From: Enterobacteriaceae bacterium RIT691
GTDB lineage: Bacteria > Pseudomonadota > Gammaproteobacteria > Enterobacterales > Enterobacteriaceae
Assembly (NCBI GenBank): GCA_009668205.1
Contig: WJYM01000007.1
Coordinates: forward strand, 248,001-312,000
Direction of reading: 5' to 3'
DNA: 64,000 nucleotides
Shown: positions 39,041-47,699 of the stretch, in pieces
Position numbering within the stretch: position 1 is the first letter of the stretch
Layout of the letters: each line of letters starts with the position of its first letter
The notes under the pieces: model-generated
What the model saw: the letters and a program-made list of their open reading frames with translations, nothing else
Databases searched by the model: none
Told to the model about the DNA's origin: nothing
Program-made: the position numbers and the translations under genes

Positions 39041-39394
39041 ATGTGGGAAATTATCACCACCGAAACCTATGACCGCTGGCATGCAGAATTAACGATGAGA
39101 GAAGAATCGCGCGTCCTGGCAACACTGCGATTCCTGCAGGAGGAAGGCCCTATGCTTAGCCGTCCTTACGCAGACACCGTAAAAGGCTCGCGCTTTAGAC
39201 ATATGAAAGAACTTCGGATCCAAAGTCATGGCGATCCGCTTCGTGTGTTCTTTGCCTTCTCTCCAACCCGGAAAGGGATCCTGCTTTGCGCAGGCAACAA
39301 GGTTGGCGATGAAAAACGCTTTTACGACATCATGATCCCTATAGCAGATCAGGAATATACCGAATATCTGAACCATTTATATCAATCGAGGTGA
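39041..39394 (+). CDS. Type II toxin, RelE/HigB family (gp49-like)
   Basis: 117 residues. WEIITTETYDRWH at the N-terminus and RHMKELRIQ...DPLRVFFAFSPTRKGILLCAGNK match the phage gp49-like HigB family of mRNA interferases. The partner antitoxin gene follows after three bases, so the order is toxin first, as in higBA. The pair lies directly beside a tRNA-Asn gene within the accessory segment. Confidence 0.87.
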   Translation: MWEIITTETYDRWHAELTMREESRVLATLRFLQEEGPMLSRPYADTVKGSRFRHMKELRIQSHGDPLRVFFAFSPTRKGILLCAGNKVGDEKRFYDIMIPIADQEYTEYLNHLYQSR

Positions 39395-39397
39395 GAA

Positions 39398-39700
39398 ATG
39401 GGTAAAACGCTGGAACAGATGTTTACCGAGGCAAAACCAGATGTTGTGGCCGAAGCCGAGGTTATCTATCAGGAGATTCGCCTCAACTACAGTCTGGCGA
39501 AACTGCGTGAAAAAATGAATAAAACGCAGGTGGAAATGGCAAAGGAACTTGGCATCAAGCAACCTACCGTAGCAGGTATGGAAAAGGAAGGACGTGATAT
39601 CAAGCTGTCATCACTGAAGCGCTATGTCGAAGCGGCGGGGTGTAGACTTAATCTGGACATCGAACTCCCCGACGGCTCCCACTTTGGCTTTAAGCTTTAA
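39398..39700 (+). CDS. Type II antitoxin, Xre/HigA-like
   Basis: 100 residues with a Cro/C1-type HTH at about residues 36-90 (MNKTQVEMAKELGIKQPTVAGMEKEG). It neutralises the preceding toxin and probably binds the repeats at 38989-39026. GAGGTGAGA precedes the ATG. Confidence 0.87.
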   Translation: MGKTLEQMFTEAKPDVVAEAEVIYQEIRLNYSLAKLREKMNKTQVEMAKELGIKQPTVAGMEKEGRDIKLSSLKRYVEAAGCRLNLDIELPDGSHFGFKL

Positions 39701-39715
39701 CAAATGCTGAAAAGC

Positions 39716-39745
39716 AAAAAGCCCGCTCAGTTTCCTGAGCGGGCT
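39716..39745. terminator. Bidirectional terminator between the antitoxin and tRNA-Asn
   Basis: Stem GCCCGCTCAG / CTGAGCGGGC flanked by AAAAA on the left and CTT on the right. On the minus strand it ends tRNA-Asn transcription (stem then TTTTTG); from the plus strand it may stop the toxin-antitoxin message. Nearly identical to 6661-6690 in inverted orientation. Confidence 0.82.
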
Positions 39746-39754
39746 TCTTAAATA

Positions 39755-39830
39755 TGGCTCCTCTGACTGGACTCGAACCAGTGACATACGGATTAACAGT
39801 CCGCCGTTCTACCGACTGAACTACAGAGGA
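39755..39830 (-). tRNA. tRNA-Asn (anticodon GTT), second copy
   Basis: 76 nt, identical to 6576-6651 but on the minus strand, with encoded CCA. By its place between amn and yeeO it matches E. coli asnW. The flanks (promoter and terminator) are also shared with the first copy. Confidence 0.98.
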
Positions 39831-39848
39831 ATCGTGTGAACGGGGCGC

Positions 39849-39877
39849 ATATTAACGATGCGCCCCCGGGTTGTCAA
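39849..39877 (-). promoter_or_regulatory. Sigma-70 promoter of the second tRNA-Asn gene
   Basis: Minus strand TTGACA (39877-39872), 17 bases, TAATAT (39854-39849), then GCGCCCCGTTCACACGA, the same discriminator as the first copy. Confidence 0.85.
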
Positions 39878-39934
39878 AGCCTGTTTTTCACATTTTAATT
39901 CGTTTGCTGCTTTCTTCTGCAAAGCGGGTAAAAA

Positions 39935-41323
39935 TCACTCCCAGGCCTGCTCCGCTTTCGCGGCATCAAACTGCGGAGGAGGCTTACGGAAGCGGCCTGT
40001 CAGGTAGGTCAGATACAGGATCCCGACCGCCGCCCACACCAGACCCAGCGTCAGCGATGTCATCTCCAGATTGACCCACAGCACGGCAACGGTAGCAGCG
40101 CCCATCAGCGGCAGGATCAGGTAATGCACTTTATCTTTCCAGGTTTTGTTACGCCCTTCACGACGCCAGAAGTGGTTGAACACCGACAGATTCACGAAGG
40201 TAAACGCCACCAGCGCACCGAAGTTAATCAACGCCGTCGCGGTCACCAGATCGAAGAACAACGCGGAGAGCGCCACCACACCAACCATCAGCACGTTCAG
40301 CGCTGGAGTACGCCATTTCGGGTGGACATAGCCGAAGTATTTTTCGGGGAACACGTTGTCGCGGCCCATCACGTACAGCAGACGGGAGACGCTGGCATGC
40401 GAAGCCAGGCCTGACGCCAGCGTGTTGACGAAGGTAGTGCAAAGGAAAATCGACTGGAACAGCTTACCGCCAACGTACAGCGCGATTTCCGGCAACGCAG
40501 CATCCGGGTTTTTGAAGCGGCTGATGTCCGGGAAGAACAGCTGCATAAAGAAGGACGCCACGATAAAGATGATCCCGCCGTATACCGCCGTCAGAAAAAT
40601 CGCTTTTGGAATGGTGCGCGCGGCATCCGGAGTTTCTTCAGAGAGCGTGGTGACCGCATCAAAACCGAGGAACGAGAAGCAGACTATCGTCGCCCCGGTG
40701 ATTATCGGGATCAGGTGCGCGTTTTGGCTGATGAAGGGCTGCAGGCTCCAGACAGTGCCAACCCCTTCCCCTTTGTGCAGGCCCTGCACCACGAGGAAGA
40801 TAAACACCACCATAATTGCCACCTGCACCAGCACAAACAGGGTGTTGAAGTTGGCGACCAGGTTGACGCTTTTCAGGTTAGCGGCGGTCAGGATGCACAC
40901 AAAGCCCACCACCCAAATCCACGGGGCAACCCCCGGGAACAGCGCTGAAAGGTAGATTTTCGCCAACAGGACGTTAATCATCGGCAGGAACAGGTAGTCC
41001 AGTAGCGATGACCAGCCGACCATAAAGCCGACGTGCGGGCTGATGGCTTTTTGAGCATAGGTATAAGCAGAACCGGCCTGTGGGAACTGACGCACCAGTT
41101 TGCCGTAGCTGATGGCGGTAAACAGCACGCCCGCCAGCGCCAGAATATAGGAAGCCGGTACGTGGCCGTCGCTAATGCCGGATACGATACCAAAGGTGTC
41201 AAACACCGACATCGGCGTGAGATAGGCTAAGCCCATCACCACCACCTGCCAGAGTTTTAAAGATTTGCGCAGCTGCGGTTTTCCCGCCTGCGATGGGAGA
41301 TCCAGCGAAGAATTAGTCGCCAT
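39935..41323 (-). CDS. puuP: Putrescine importer PuuP
   Basis: 462-residue APC-superfamily permease with 12 predicted membrane segments, importing putrescine with protons. Sequence closely follows E. coli PuuP from [40 protein letters not shown] onward; only the C-terminal tail differs. It is separated from puuA by about 370 bases and probably has its own control. A 66-residue frame overlaps its start. Confidence 0.95.
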   Translation of the reverse strand: MATNSSLDLPSQAGKPQLRKSLKLWQVVVMGLAYLTPMSVFDTFGIVSGISDGHVPASYILALAGVLFTAISYGKLVRQFPQAGSAYTYAQKAISPHVGFMVGWSSLLDYLFLPMINVLLAKIYLSALFPGVAPWIWVVGFVCILTAANLKSVNLVANFNTLFVLVQVAIMVVFIFLVVQGLHKGEGVGTVWSLQPFISQNAHLIPIITGATIVCFSFLGFDAVTTLSEETPDAARTIPKAIFLTAVYGGIIFIVASFFMQLFFPDISRFKNPDAALPEIALYVGGKLFQSIFLCTTFVNTLASGLASHASVSRLLYVMGRDNVFPEKYFGYVHPKWRTPALNVLMVGVVALSALFFDLVTATALINFGALVAFTFVNLSVFNHFWRREGRNKTWKDKVHYLILPLMGAATVAVLWVNLEMTSLTLGLVWAAVGILYLTYLTGRFRKPPPQFDAAKAEQAWE

Positions 41324-41513
41324 GACGATGCCCCCCCACGCGAGTGCTGGTCTGCGATGATAATGTCGTCGTTATAGCAAACCTGCAAAGCCTGGGGGTT
41401 AATCGTGAAGAGAATGGGGTAAACGTCGGGCAATGACCTTCGGTTGGTCCGTCGTAATCAACGCGGCAACGGCATTCGCCTTCGCCGTGTGGGTATTTGA
41501 ACATCTGCATCAT
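41313..41513 (-). CDS. Possible small leader ORF overlapping the puuP start
   Basis: 66-residue frame starting ATG ATG CAG ATG, preceded by GAGGAAA at good spacing, and overlapping puuP by 11 bases. The protein ([22 protein letters not shown]...) resembles nothing I know. A strong ribosome site on a frame that ends inside the next gene's start suggests translational coupling or a regulatory leader, but chance is not excluded. Apart from it, 41324-41696 contains only the hairpin at 41660. Confidence 0.3.
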   Translation of the reverse strand: MMQMFKYPHGEGECRCRVDYDGPTEGHCPTFTPFSSRLTPRLCRFAITTTLSSQTSTRVGGHRHGD

Positions 41514-41659
41514 CTCATTTCCTCGTCATACAATCTGTTATTAACTGAAGACCCTCTGTCGCCTGCGTTCCGTTATGCGACATCGGAAAATGGCAGGTTA
41601 CCCTGCAAAACGTCCAGTCTGGCTCCGCTCAGACCGTATGATGCTGCTTCTTTTTTTAA

Positions 41660-41686
41660 GCCCGGTTGACGTCGCGCCACCGGGCT
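41660..41686. repeat. REP-like hairpin between puuA and puuP
   Basis: AGCCCGGT (41660-41667) pairs with ACCGGGCT (41679-41686), 11-base loop, next to a run of T. On the minus strand, the sense of puuA, the run becomes A, so it is not a classical terminator. It looks like a REP-type element after puuA. Confidence 0.55.
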
Positions 41687-41696
41687 ACGTCGTCAA

Positions 41697-43115
41697 TCAG
41701 GCGTTTTTCAGCATCCACTCAATTTCAGTTTCTGTGATTAAACGCTCAAACTGAATCAACTCGTCGTTCTTACAGGCATGGTAAACATGGCTGAAACGCT
41801 CGCCCATCAACTCACGCAGGTGGTCGTTCTGGGTGAATTCCCACAGCGCATCGCTCTGACGGATAGGGAACGGCAGACCTTCCTGCTCCAGACCATTGCC
41901 TTCTACTTCTTCCTGCAGCGGCAGATCGTTGTCCAGACCGTGCAGAATACCCGCGAGGATCGACGCCATCACCAGATACGGGTTGGCATCGGCACCCGCG
42001 ACGCGGTACTCGACACGGTGGTTATCACGATCGCCACAAGGGATACGCAGCGCAACGGTACGGTTGTTATGCCCCCATGAAGCCTGCGTTGGCACATACA
42101 TACCTGGCTGGAAACGACGGTAGGAGTTTACGTTAGGCGCTAACAGTGCCATTGATGCCGGCATTAAATCAATCATTCCTGCAAGCGCGCGCTTCAGGAT
42201 GGCGGAATCTTCGCCATCGGCATCGGCCAGCACGTTTTCACCTTTGCTGTTGAGCATGCTGATATGGATATGCATCCCGCTACCGGCGTGCTCTTCATAC
42301 GGTTTTGCCATAAAGGTGGCGTGCATTTTGTGTTTTTCCGCCACGGTGCGGACCAGACGCTTCAACGCCAGCGCATCGTCACAGGCATCCAGCACGTTAT
42401 CGGTGTGATGCAGGTTGATTTCAAACTGGCCTGGTGAGGCTTCGGCCACCGCGCCATCCGCAGGGATCAGCTGTAAAACCGCCAGATCGTCAATGTCTTC
42501 CAGCACCGCGGCAAAGTGGTTCAGGTTATCAACGGAGTACACCTGGCTTTGGGTGTTGCGGTTATCGGTGCCTGGCGCGCACGGTGGCTGCAGGTAGCCT
42601 TCGTTATCTCGCTGCCGGTCAAGTAAATAGAACTCCAGCTCTACCGCTACCACGGGGAACAGACCGCGCTGGCGCAGCTTCTGCCAGAGTCGGTTAAGCA
42701 CGTTCCGCGGCTCAACGTCAAAGGGAGCGCCATCTTCATCCTGCATCGTCAGCTGTACCTGACCGATAAATTCCGGGTCCGCCGCCGACGGGGTTAAGGT
42801 CCCCAGTACCGGCACACAGTTGCGATCGGGCTCACCTAATTCCTGCCCGAGCCCGCCCTCTTCTACGACGTTGCCCAGAATGTCCATCGCAAAGACGGAC
42901 GCCGGGAAGTAGCACCCCTTCTCGACTTTGCTCAGACTGGACACCGGAATACGTTTGCCACGGAAGCAGCCGTTCAGGTCGGTCAGCAGCACATCAACAT
43001 ATTGGGTATTCGGGTAACGCTCGAGGTAGTTCTTTACTTCGCGCGCAAACGCGCTACTTCGTCTCTCTTCGGACTGCTGAACAAAGTTCTCAACTTCTAC
43101 GATATTGGTTTCCAT
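41697..43115 (-). CDS. puuA: Gamma-glutamylputrescine synthetase PuuA
   Basis: 472-residue glutamine-synthetase-like ligase that joins glutamate to putrescine with ATP, first step of the Puu pathway. Family marks: LTDLNGCFRGKRIPV near the N-terminus, VELEFYLLD (metal ligand), GQFEINLHHTDN, AGSGMHIHISM and RIPCGDRDNHRVEYRVAGADANPYL. It is transcribed away from puuD across a shared control region. Confidence 0.96.
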   Translation of the reverse strand: METNIVEVENFVQQSEERRSSAFAREVKNYLERYPNTQYVDVLLTDLNGCFRGKRIPVSSLSKVEKGCYFPASVFAMDILGNVVEEGGLGQELGEPDRNCVPVLGTLTPSAADPEFIGQVQLTMQDEDGAPFDVEPRNVLNRLWQKLRQRGLFPVVAVELEFYLLDRQRDNEGYLQPPCAPGTDNRNTQSQVYSVDNLNHFAAVLEDIDDLAVLQLIPADGAVAEASPGQFEINLHHTDNVLDACDDALALKRLVRTVAEKHKMHATFMAKPYEEHAGSGMHIHISMLNSKGENVLADADGEDSAILKRALAGMIDLMPASMALLAPNVNSYRRFQPGMYVPTQASWGHNNRTVALRIPCGDRDNHRVEYRVAGADANPYLVMASILAGILHGLDNDLPLQEEVEGNGLEQEGLPFPIRQSDALWEFTQNDHLRELMGERFSHVYHACKNDELIQFERLITETEIEWMLKNA

Positions 43116-43160
43116 GATTCACCGCCGTTGCTTTGGATGCCGGTCACTGCTTTCGACCGT

Positions 43161-43270
43161 TAAATATAATGTCCACTTTTCGACAATGATACCAATCCAA
43201 ATGTTTGTCAAATGTTAAATTGAGTTTGCAAATAGGTTATCTCGCTGCTAGATTGAGAAAATATTGAACG
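43161..43270. promoter_or_regulatory. puuA-puuD divergent control region with PuuR-like boxes
   Basis: TAAATATAATGTCCA at 43161-43175 resembles the E. coli PuuR site AAAATATAATGAACA. A second, imperfect match AAAATATTGAACGG lies at 43257-43270, before puuD. PuuR is encoded two genes downstream and represses both directions in E. coli. Functional use here is inferred. Confidence 0.6.
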
Positions 43271-43327
43271 GAACAGAGCCATATGGAAGATTTTGGCAAT
43301 AATTTAGTCCAGACTGTGAGGTTGATC

Positions 43328-44092
43328 ATGGGCAATATATTTGACAAGCCGGTAATCGGTGTTGTGATGTGCAGAAACAGGCTTAAGGGTCACCAGACCC
43401 AGACGTTGCAAGAAAAGTACCTGAACGCAGTGTTGAATGCCGGCGGTTTGCCGATCGCCCTGCCTCATGCACTGGCAGAGCCAGAATTGTTAAATGCCCT
43501 TCTGCCAAAACTGGACGGAATCTTCCTCCCGGGCAGCCCCAGTAATGTGCAGCCGCACCTTTATGGTGAAAACGGCGATGAGCCTGACGCCGATCCCGGG
43601 CGTGATGAGTTGAGCATGGCGCTGATTGCCGCCGGGCTTGAGAGGCGCATTCCCATTTTCGCCATCTGTCGGGGTTTGCAGGAATTGGTTGTGGCAACAG
43701 GCGGGACTCTGTATCGTCGCCTCTGCGATCAACCACAGTTCCTGGAACATCGTGAAGATTCGGAACTCCCGGTGGAGCAACAATATGCGCCATCTCATGA
43801 AGTCCAGGTTCAACAGGGAGGATTGCTTTCTACATTAATCCCGGGTTGCAACACGTTTTGGGTTAACTCGTTACATGGACAGGGCGCGAAAACGCTGGGC
43901 CCATTGCTGCGCGTGGAAGCACGCTCGCAGGATGGCCTGGTCGAAGCCGCCAGCGTTCACGATCATCCGTTTGCCCTTGGCGTGCAGTGGCACCCGGAAT
44001 GGAACAGTAGCGAATACGCACTTTCGCGTATGTTGCTGGAAGGTTTTATCACCGCTTGTCAGAACCACCTCGCTGAAAAAAAGCGACTCTGA
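43328..44092 (+). CDS. puuD: Gamma-glutamyl-gamma-aminobutyrate hydrolase PuuD
   Basis: 254-residue class I glutamine-amidotransferase-like hydrolase that frees GABA from gamma-Glu-GABA. Nucleophile Cys114 in FAICRGLQEL; His in LGVQWHPEWN with Glu two residues later completes the triad. ATG 43328 is chosen over 43283 because it gives the exact E. coli length. Confidence 0.95.
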   Translation: MGNIFDKPVIGVVMCRNRLKGHQTQTLQEKYLNAVLNAGGLPIALPHALAEPELLNALLPKLDGIFLPGSPSNVQPHLYGENGDEPDADPGRDELSMALIAAGLERRIPIFAICRGLQELVVATGGTLYRRLCDQPQFLEHREDSELPVEQQYAPSHEVQVQQGGLLSTLIPGCNTFWVNSLHGQGAKTLGPLLRVEARSQDGLVEAASVHDHPFALGVQWHPEWNSSEYALSRMLLEGFITACQNHLAEKKRL

Positions 44093-44117
44093 CCCCTACT
44101 GTTAAGGAAATGCCAAT

Positions 44118-44675
44118 ATGAGCGATGACGGCCTGGCGCCGGGTAAACGTTTGTCAGAGATTCGCCAACAACTGGGTCTTTCACAACGTCGTGCCGCCGA
44201 ACTGTCTGGATTAACGCATAGCGCCATCAGCACCATAGAGCAGGACAAAGTCAGTCCTGCCATCAGTACGCTGCAAAAGCTGCTGAAAGTCTACGGGCTG
44301 TCGCTCTCCGAGTTCTTCGCGGAACCGGAAAAACCTGACGAACCGCAGGTGGTTATCAATCAGGATGACCTGATTGAGATCGGGAGTCAGGGTGTTTCAA
44401 TGAAGCTGGTACACAACGGAAATCCGAACCGTACACTGGCGATGATCTTCGAGACTTACCAACCCGGAACAACGACCGGTGAGAGGATCAAACACCAGGG
44501 TGAGGAGATAGGCACGATACTGGAAGGTGAAGTAGTACTGACCATCAACGGCCAGGATTATCACCTTGTTGCAGGGCAAAGCTATGCCATCAACACCGGC
44601 ATACCGCACAGCTTCAGCAACACCTCGGCAGGCCTCTGCCGCATTATCAGTGCCCATACCCCCACCACGTTCTGA
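44118..44675 (+). CDS. puuR: Putrescine-responsive repressor PuuR
   Basis: 185 residues: Xre HTH at about 11-65 (LSEIRQQLGLSQRRAAELSGLTHSAISTIEQ) and a C-terminal cupin domain (GEEIGTILEGEVVLTINGQDYHLVAGQSYAI). It represses puu genes and is relieved by putrescine. It sits 25 bases after puuD. Confidence 0.95.
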   Translation: MSDDGLAPGKRLSEIRQQLGLSQRRAAELSGLTHSAISTIEQDKVSPAISTLQKLLKVYGLSLSEFFAEPEKPDEPQVVINQDDLIEIGSQGVSMKLVHNGNPNRTLAMIFETYQPGTTTGERIKHQGEEIGTILEGEVVLTINGQDYHLVAGQSYAINTGIPHSFSNTSAGLCRIISAHTPTTF

Positions 44676-44684
44676 CTTCCTTCT

Positions 44685-44703
44685 GGCCTGAGTTTCTCAG
44701 GCC
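44685..44703 (+). terminator. Hairpin between puuR and puuC
   Basis: GGCCTGAG-TTT-CTCAGGCC, perfect eight-base stem, followed by ATCTTAAAACG. Without a T-run it is more likely a message-stabilising or attenuating hairpin than a full terminator. The gap to puuC (142 bases) may hold an internal promoter. Confidence 0.45.
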
Positions 44704-44817
44704 ATCTTAAAACGATGCTTTTTTAACAGGATTTATTTCCTGGGGCATCCTGCAACCTGAAATCCGCGGCTGCAGTAAAGAAACATCGATTATCTTATTG
44801 AAGAAGAAGGAATAATC

Positions 44818-46305
44818 ATGGACTTTCAGCATCTGAATTACTGGCAGGAAAAAGCAAGCCAGGCCAAACCGGAAACGCGCCTGTTTATTAACGGCAACTA
44901 TTGTCAGGCGCAGGACGGCAGCACGTTCGATATCGTCAACCCAGCGGCGCAAAGTACATTGGCGCAGGTATCACGAGGCAAAAAAGCCGATGTTGACATT
45001 GCCGTGCGTGCCGCTCGCGACGTGTTTGAACGCGGAGACTGGTCACAGGCCTCCCCGGCAAAACGCAAGGCCGTGCTGAACAAGCTGGCGGATCTGATGG
45101 AGCAGCATCACGAGGAGCTGGCACTGCTGGAAACGCTCGACACCGGCAAACCGATTCGCCATAGCCTGCGTGATGATATTCCCGGCGCGACCCGCGCTAT
45201 CCGCTGGTACGCCGAAGCGATTGACAAAGTGTATGGCGAAGTCGCCACCACCAGCGTCAACGAACTGGCGATGATTGTCCATGAGCCGATTGGCGTGGTG
45301 GCGGCCGTCGTGCCGTGGAACTTCCCGCTGCTGCTGGCCTGCTGGAAGCTCGGTCCGGCGCTGGCAACCGGCAACAGCGTTATCCTGAAACCTTCTGAAA
45401 AATCCCCCTTAACAGCCATTCGTCTGGCACAGTTGGCGAAAGAAGCCGGGCTGCCGGATGGCGTATTTAACGTCATCCCGGGCTTCGGTCATGAAGCAGG
45501 CCAGGCACTCTCTTTGCACCCGGATGTGGACGTGATTACCTTCACCGGCTCTACCCGCACCGGTAAACAGCTGCTGAAAGACGCAGGCGACAGCAACATG
45601 AAGCGCGTGTGGCTGGAAGCTGGCGGCAAGAGCGCAAATATCGTTTTCGCCGACTGTCCGGATCTGAAAAAAGCCGCCGCTAACGCCGCCGCCGGTATTT
45701 TCTACAACCAGGGCCAGGTGTGCATCGCCGGTACGCGTCTGCTGCTGGAAGAGAGCATCGCTGATGAGTTTATTGCCCTGTTGAAAGAGCAGGCCAAAAA
45801 CTGGCAACCCGGCAACCCGCTCGATCCGAACACCACCATGGGCACCCTGATTGATAACGCTCACGCCGACACCGTACACGGTTTTATTCGCGATGGCGAA
45901 ACCCAGGGCAAGCTGGCGCTGGATGGCCGCGACGGTCAGCACCCTGCGGCAATCGGCCCCACCATCTTCATCGACACGACCCCGGATGCTCGCGTTGGGC
46001 GTGATGAAATTTTTGGCCCGGTTCTGGTTGTTACCCGATTTACCTCTGAAGCACAGGCGCTGGAAATCGCCAACAACAGTGATTACGGCCTGGGTGCCGC
46101 AGTGTGGACCCGCGATCTCTCTCGCGCACACCGCATGAGCCGCCGCCTGAAAGCAGGCTCCGTCTTCGTCAATAACTACAACGATGGCGACATGACGGTG
46201 CCGTTTGGCGGTTATAAGCAGAGCGGCAACGGACGCGATAAGTCCCTGCATGCCCTCGAAAAATTTAGTGAACTGAAAACTATCTGGATTGCCCTGGAGC
46301 CTTAA
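44818..46305 (+). CDS. puuC: Gamma-glutamyl-gamma-aminobutyraldehyde dehydrogenase PuuC
   Basis: 495-residue NAD(P)+ aldehyde dehydrogenase. Catalytic Glu in LEAGGKSANIVF, catalytic Cys in NQGQVCIAGTR, cofactor loop FTGSTRTGK. It oxidises the aldehyde made by PuuB. Third step of the Puu route. Confidence 0.95.
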   Translation: MDFQHLNYWQEKASQAKPETRLFINGNYCQAQDGSTFDIVNPAAQSTLAQVSRGKKADVDIAVRAARDVFERGDWSQASPAKRKAVLNKLADLMEQHHEELALLETLDTGKPIRHSLRDDIPGATRAIRWYAEAIDKVYGEVATTSVNELAMIVHEPIGVVAAVVPWNFPLLLACWKLGPALATGNSVILKPSEKSPLTAIRLAQLAKEAGLPDGVFNVIPGFGHEAGQALSLHPDVDVITFTGSTRTGKQLLKDAGDSNMKRVWLEAGGKSANIVFADCPDLKKAAANAAAGIFYNQGQVCIAGTRLLLEESIADEFIALLKEQAKNWQPGNPLDPNTTMGTLIDNAHADTVHGFIRDGETQGKLALDGRDGQHPAAIGPTIFIDTTPDARVGRDEIFGPVLVVTRFTSEAQALEIANNSDYGLGAAVWTRDLSRAHRMSRRLKAGSVFVNNYNDGDMTVPFGGYKQSGNGRDKSLHALEKFSELKTIWIALEP

Positions 46306-46307
46306 TC

Positions 46308-47588
46308 ATGACTGAACATACCACCAGCTATTACGCCGCGAGCGCTAACCAGTATGAACCGTTCCCGCAACTGACAGAATCCGTCACCTGTGATGTGTGC
46401 GTGGTCGGCGGCGGCTACACCGGGCTTTCCTCTGCGCTGCATTTATCTGAAATGGGCTTTGACGTGGTGCTGCTGGAATCCGCCCGCATCGGCTTCGGCG
46501 CCAGCGGGCGCAACGGCGGCCAACTGGTGAACTCCTACAGCCGCGACATTGACGTCATTGAGCGCAGCTACGGCCCGGAAGCAGCAAAAATGCTCGGCAG
46601 CATGATGTTTGAAGGCGGGGAGATCATTCGCGAGCGCATCAAACGCTATCAGATTGACTGCGATTACCGTCCTGGCGGCCTGTTTGTGGCGATGAACCAT
46701 AAGCAGATGGAGAAACTGGAAGATCAGAAAGCGAACTGGGAACGCTACGGCAATACCCAACTGGAATTACTGGATGCCAACGCGCTGAAGCGTGAAGTGG
46801 ACAGTGACCGCTACGTCGGTGCGCTGCTGGATCACAGCGGCGGCCATATTCATCCGCTGAACCTCGCCATCGGTGAAGCTAACGCCATTCGCCTCAACGG
46901 TGGTCGCGTGTTTGAGCAGTCGCCGGTTATCAAAATTCAGCATACCAGCCCGGCGGTGGTCAGCACCGCGAAAGGCCAGGTAACGGCGAAATATGTCATT
47001 GTGGCGGGAAATGCCTATCTCGGCGATAAAGTGGAGCCGGATCTGGCGAAGCGCAGTATGCCGTGCGGCACCCAGGTGTTGACCACCGAGCCGTTAAGCG
47101 AAGACGTCGCCCGTTCGCTTATCCCAAACAACTACTGCGTGGAAGACTGTAACTATCTGCTGGATTACTACCGTCTGACGGCAGATAACCGTCTGCTGTA
47201 CGGCGGCGGCGTGGTGTACGGCGCGCGCGACCCGGCAGATATTGAACGTCTGGTCATGCCGAACCTGCTGAAAACCTTCCCGCAGCTGAAAGGCGTGAAA
47301 ATTGACTACAGCTGGACGGGTAACTTCCTGCTGACGCTATCTCGCCTGCCACAGGTTGGCCGTCTGGATAACAATATTTACTACAGTCAGGGCTGCAGCG
47401 GGCATGGTGTAACCTATACCCATCTGGCAGGCCGACTGATTGCCGAACTGCTGCGCGGTGATGCCGAACGCTTCAACGCCTTTGCTAATCTGCCGCACTA
47501 CCCGTTCCCGGGTGGCCGCACGTTCCGCATTCCTTTCACGGCAATGGGTGCCGCGTACTACAGTCTTCGCGATCGCCTTGGGGTGTAA
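46308..47588 (+). CDS. puuB: Gamma-glutamylputrescine oxidoreductase PuuB
   Basis: 426-residue FAD-dependent DAO-family oxidase. The dinucleotide motif VCVVGGGYTGLSSALHLSE is at about residues 29-47, followed by GFGASGRNGGQLVN. It oxidises gamma-Glu-putrescine to the aldehyde with release of ammonia and H2O2. It starts two bases after puuC. E. coli continues with puuE (GABA transaminase); here a terminator follows instead. Confidence 0.95.
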   Translation: MTEHTTSYYAASANQYEPFPQLTESVTCDVCVVGGGYTGLSSALHLSEMGFDVVLLESARIGFGASGRNGGQLVNSYSRDIDVIERSYGPEAAKMLGSMMFEGGEIIRERIKRYQIDCDYRPGGLFVAMNHKQMEKLEDQKANWERYGNTQLELLDANALKREVDSDRYVGALLDHSGGHIHPLNLAIGEANAIRLNGGRVFEQSPVIKIQHTSPAVVSTAKGQVTAKYVIVAGNAYLGDKVEPDLAKRSMPCGTQVLTTEPLSEDVARSLIPNNYCVEDCNYLLDYYRLTADNRLLYGGGVVYGARDPADIERLVMPNLLKTFPQLKGVKIDYSWTGNFLLTLSRLPQVGRLDNNIYYSQGCSGHGVTYTHLAGRLIAELLRGDAERFNAFANLPHYPFPGGRTFRIPFTAMGAAYYSLRDRLGV

Positions 47589-47609
47589 TGAGCTCTGGTG
47601 TTTTGCCCA

Positions 47610-47641
47610 ACGCACAGGGAGATCCCCCCTGTGCGTTTTTT
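47610..47641 (+). terminator. Terminator of the puuDRCB operon
   Basis: ACGCACAGGG / CCCTGTGCGT stem followed by seven T. Strong rho-independent terminator right after puuB, showing that puuE is not part of the transcript. Confidence 0.92.
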
Positions 47642-47666
47642 TATTCATCGCCGAAATCATTCGTAG

Positions 47667-47695
47667 GCCGGAGTAAGGCGAAGCCGCCACCCGGC
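47667..47695. repeat. REP element after yeeO
   Basis: GCCGGAGTAAGGCGAAGCCGCCACCCGGC is cut here into its arms GCCGG (47667) and CCGGC (47695) around the usual GCGAAGCCGCC centre. A standard REP sequence between the converging puuB and yeeO ends. Confidence 0.8.
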
Positions 47696-47699
47696 ATTG

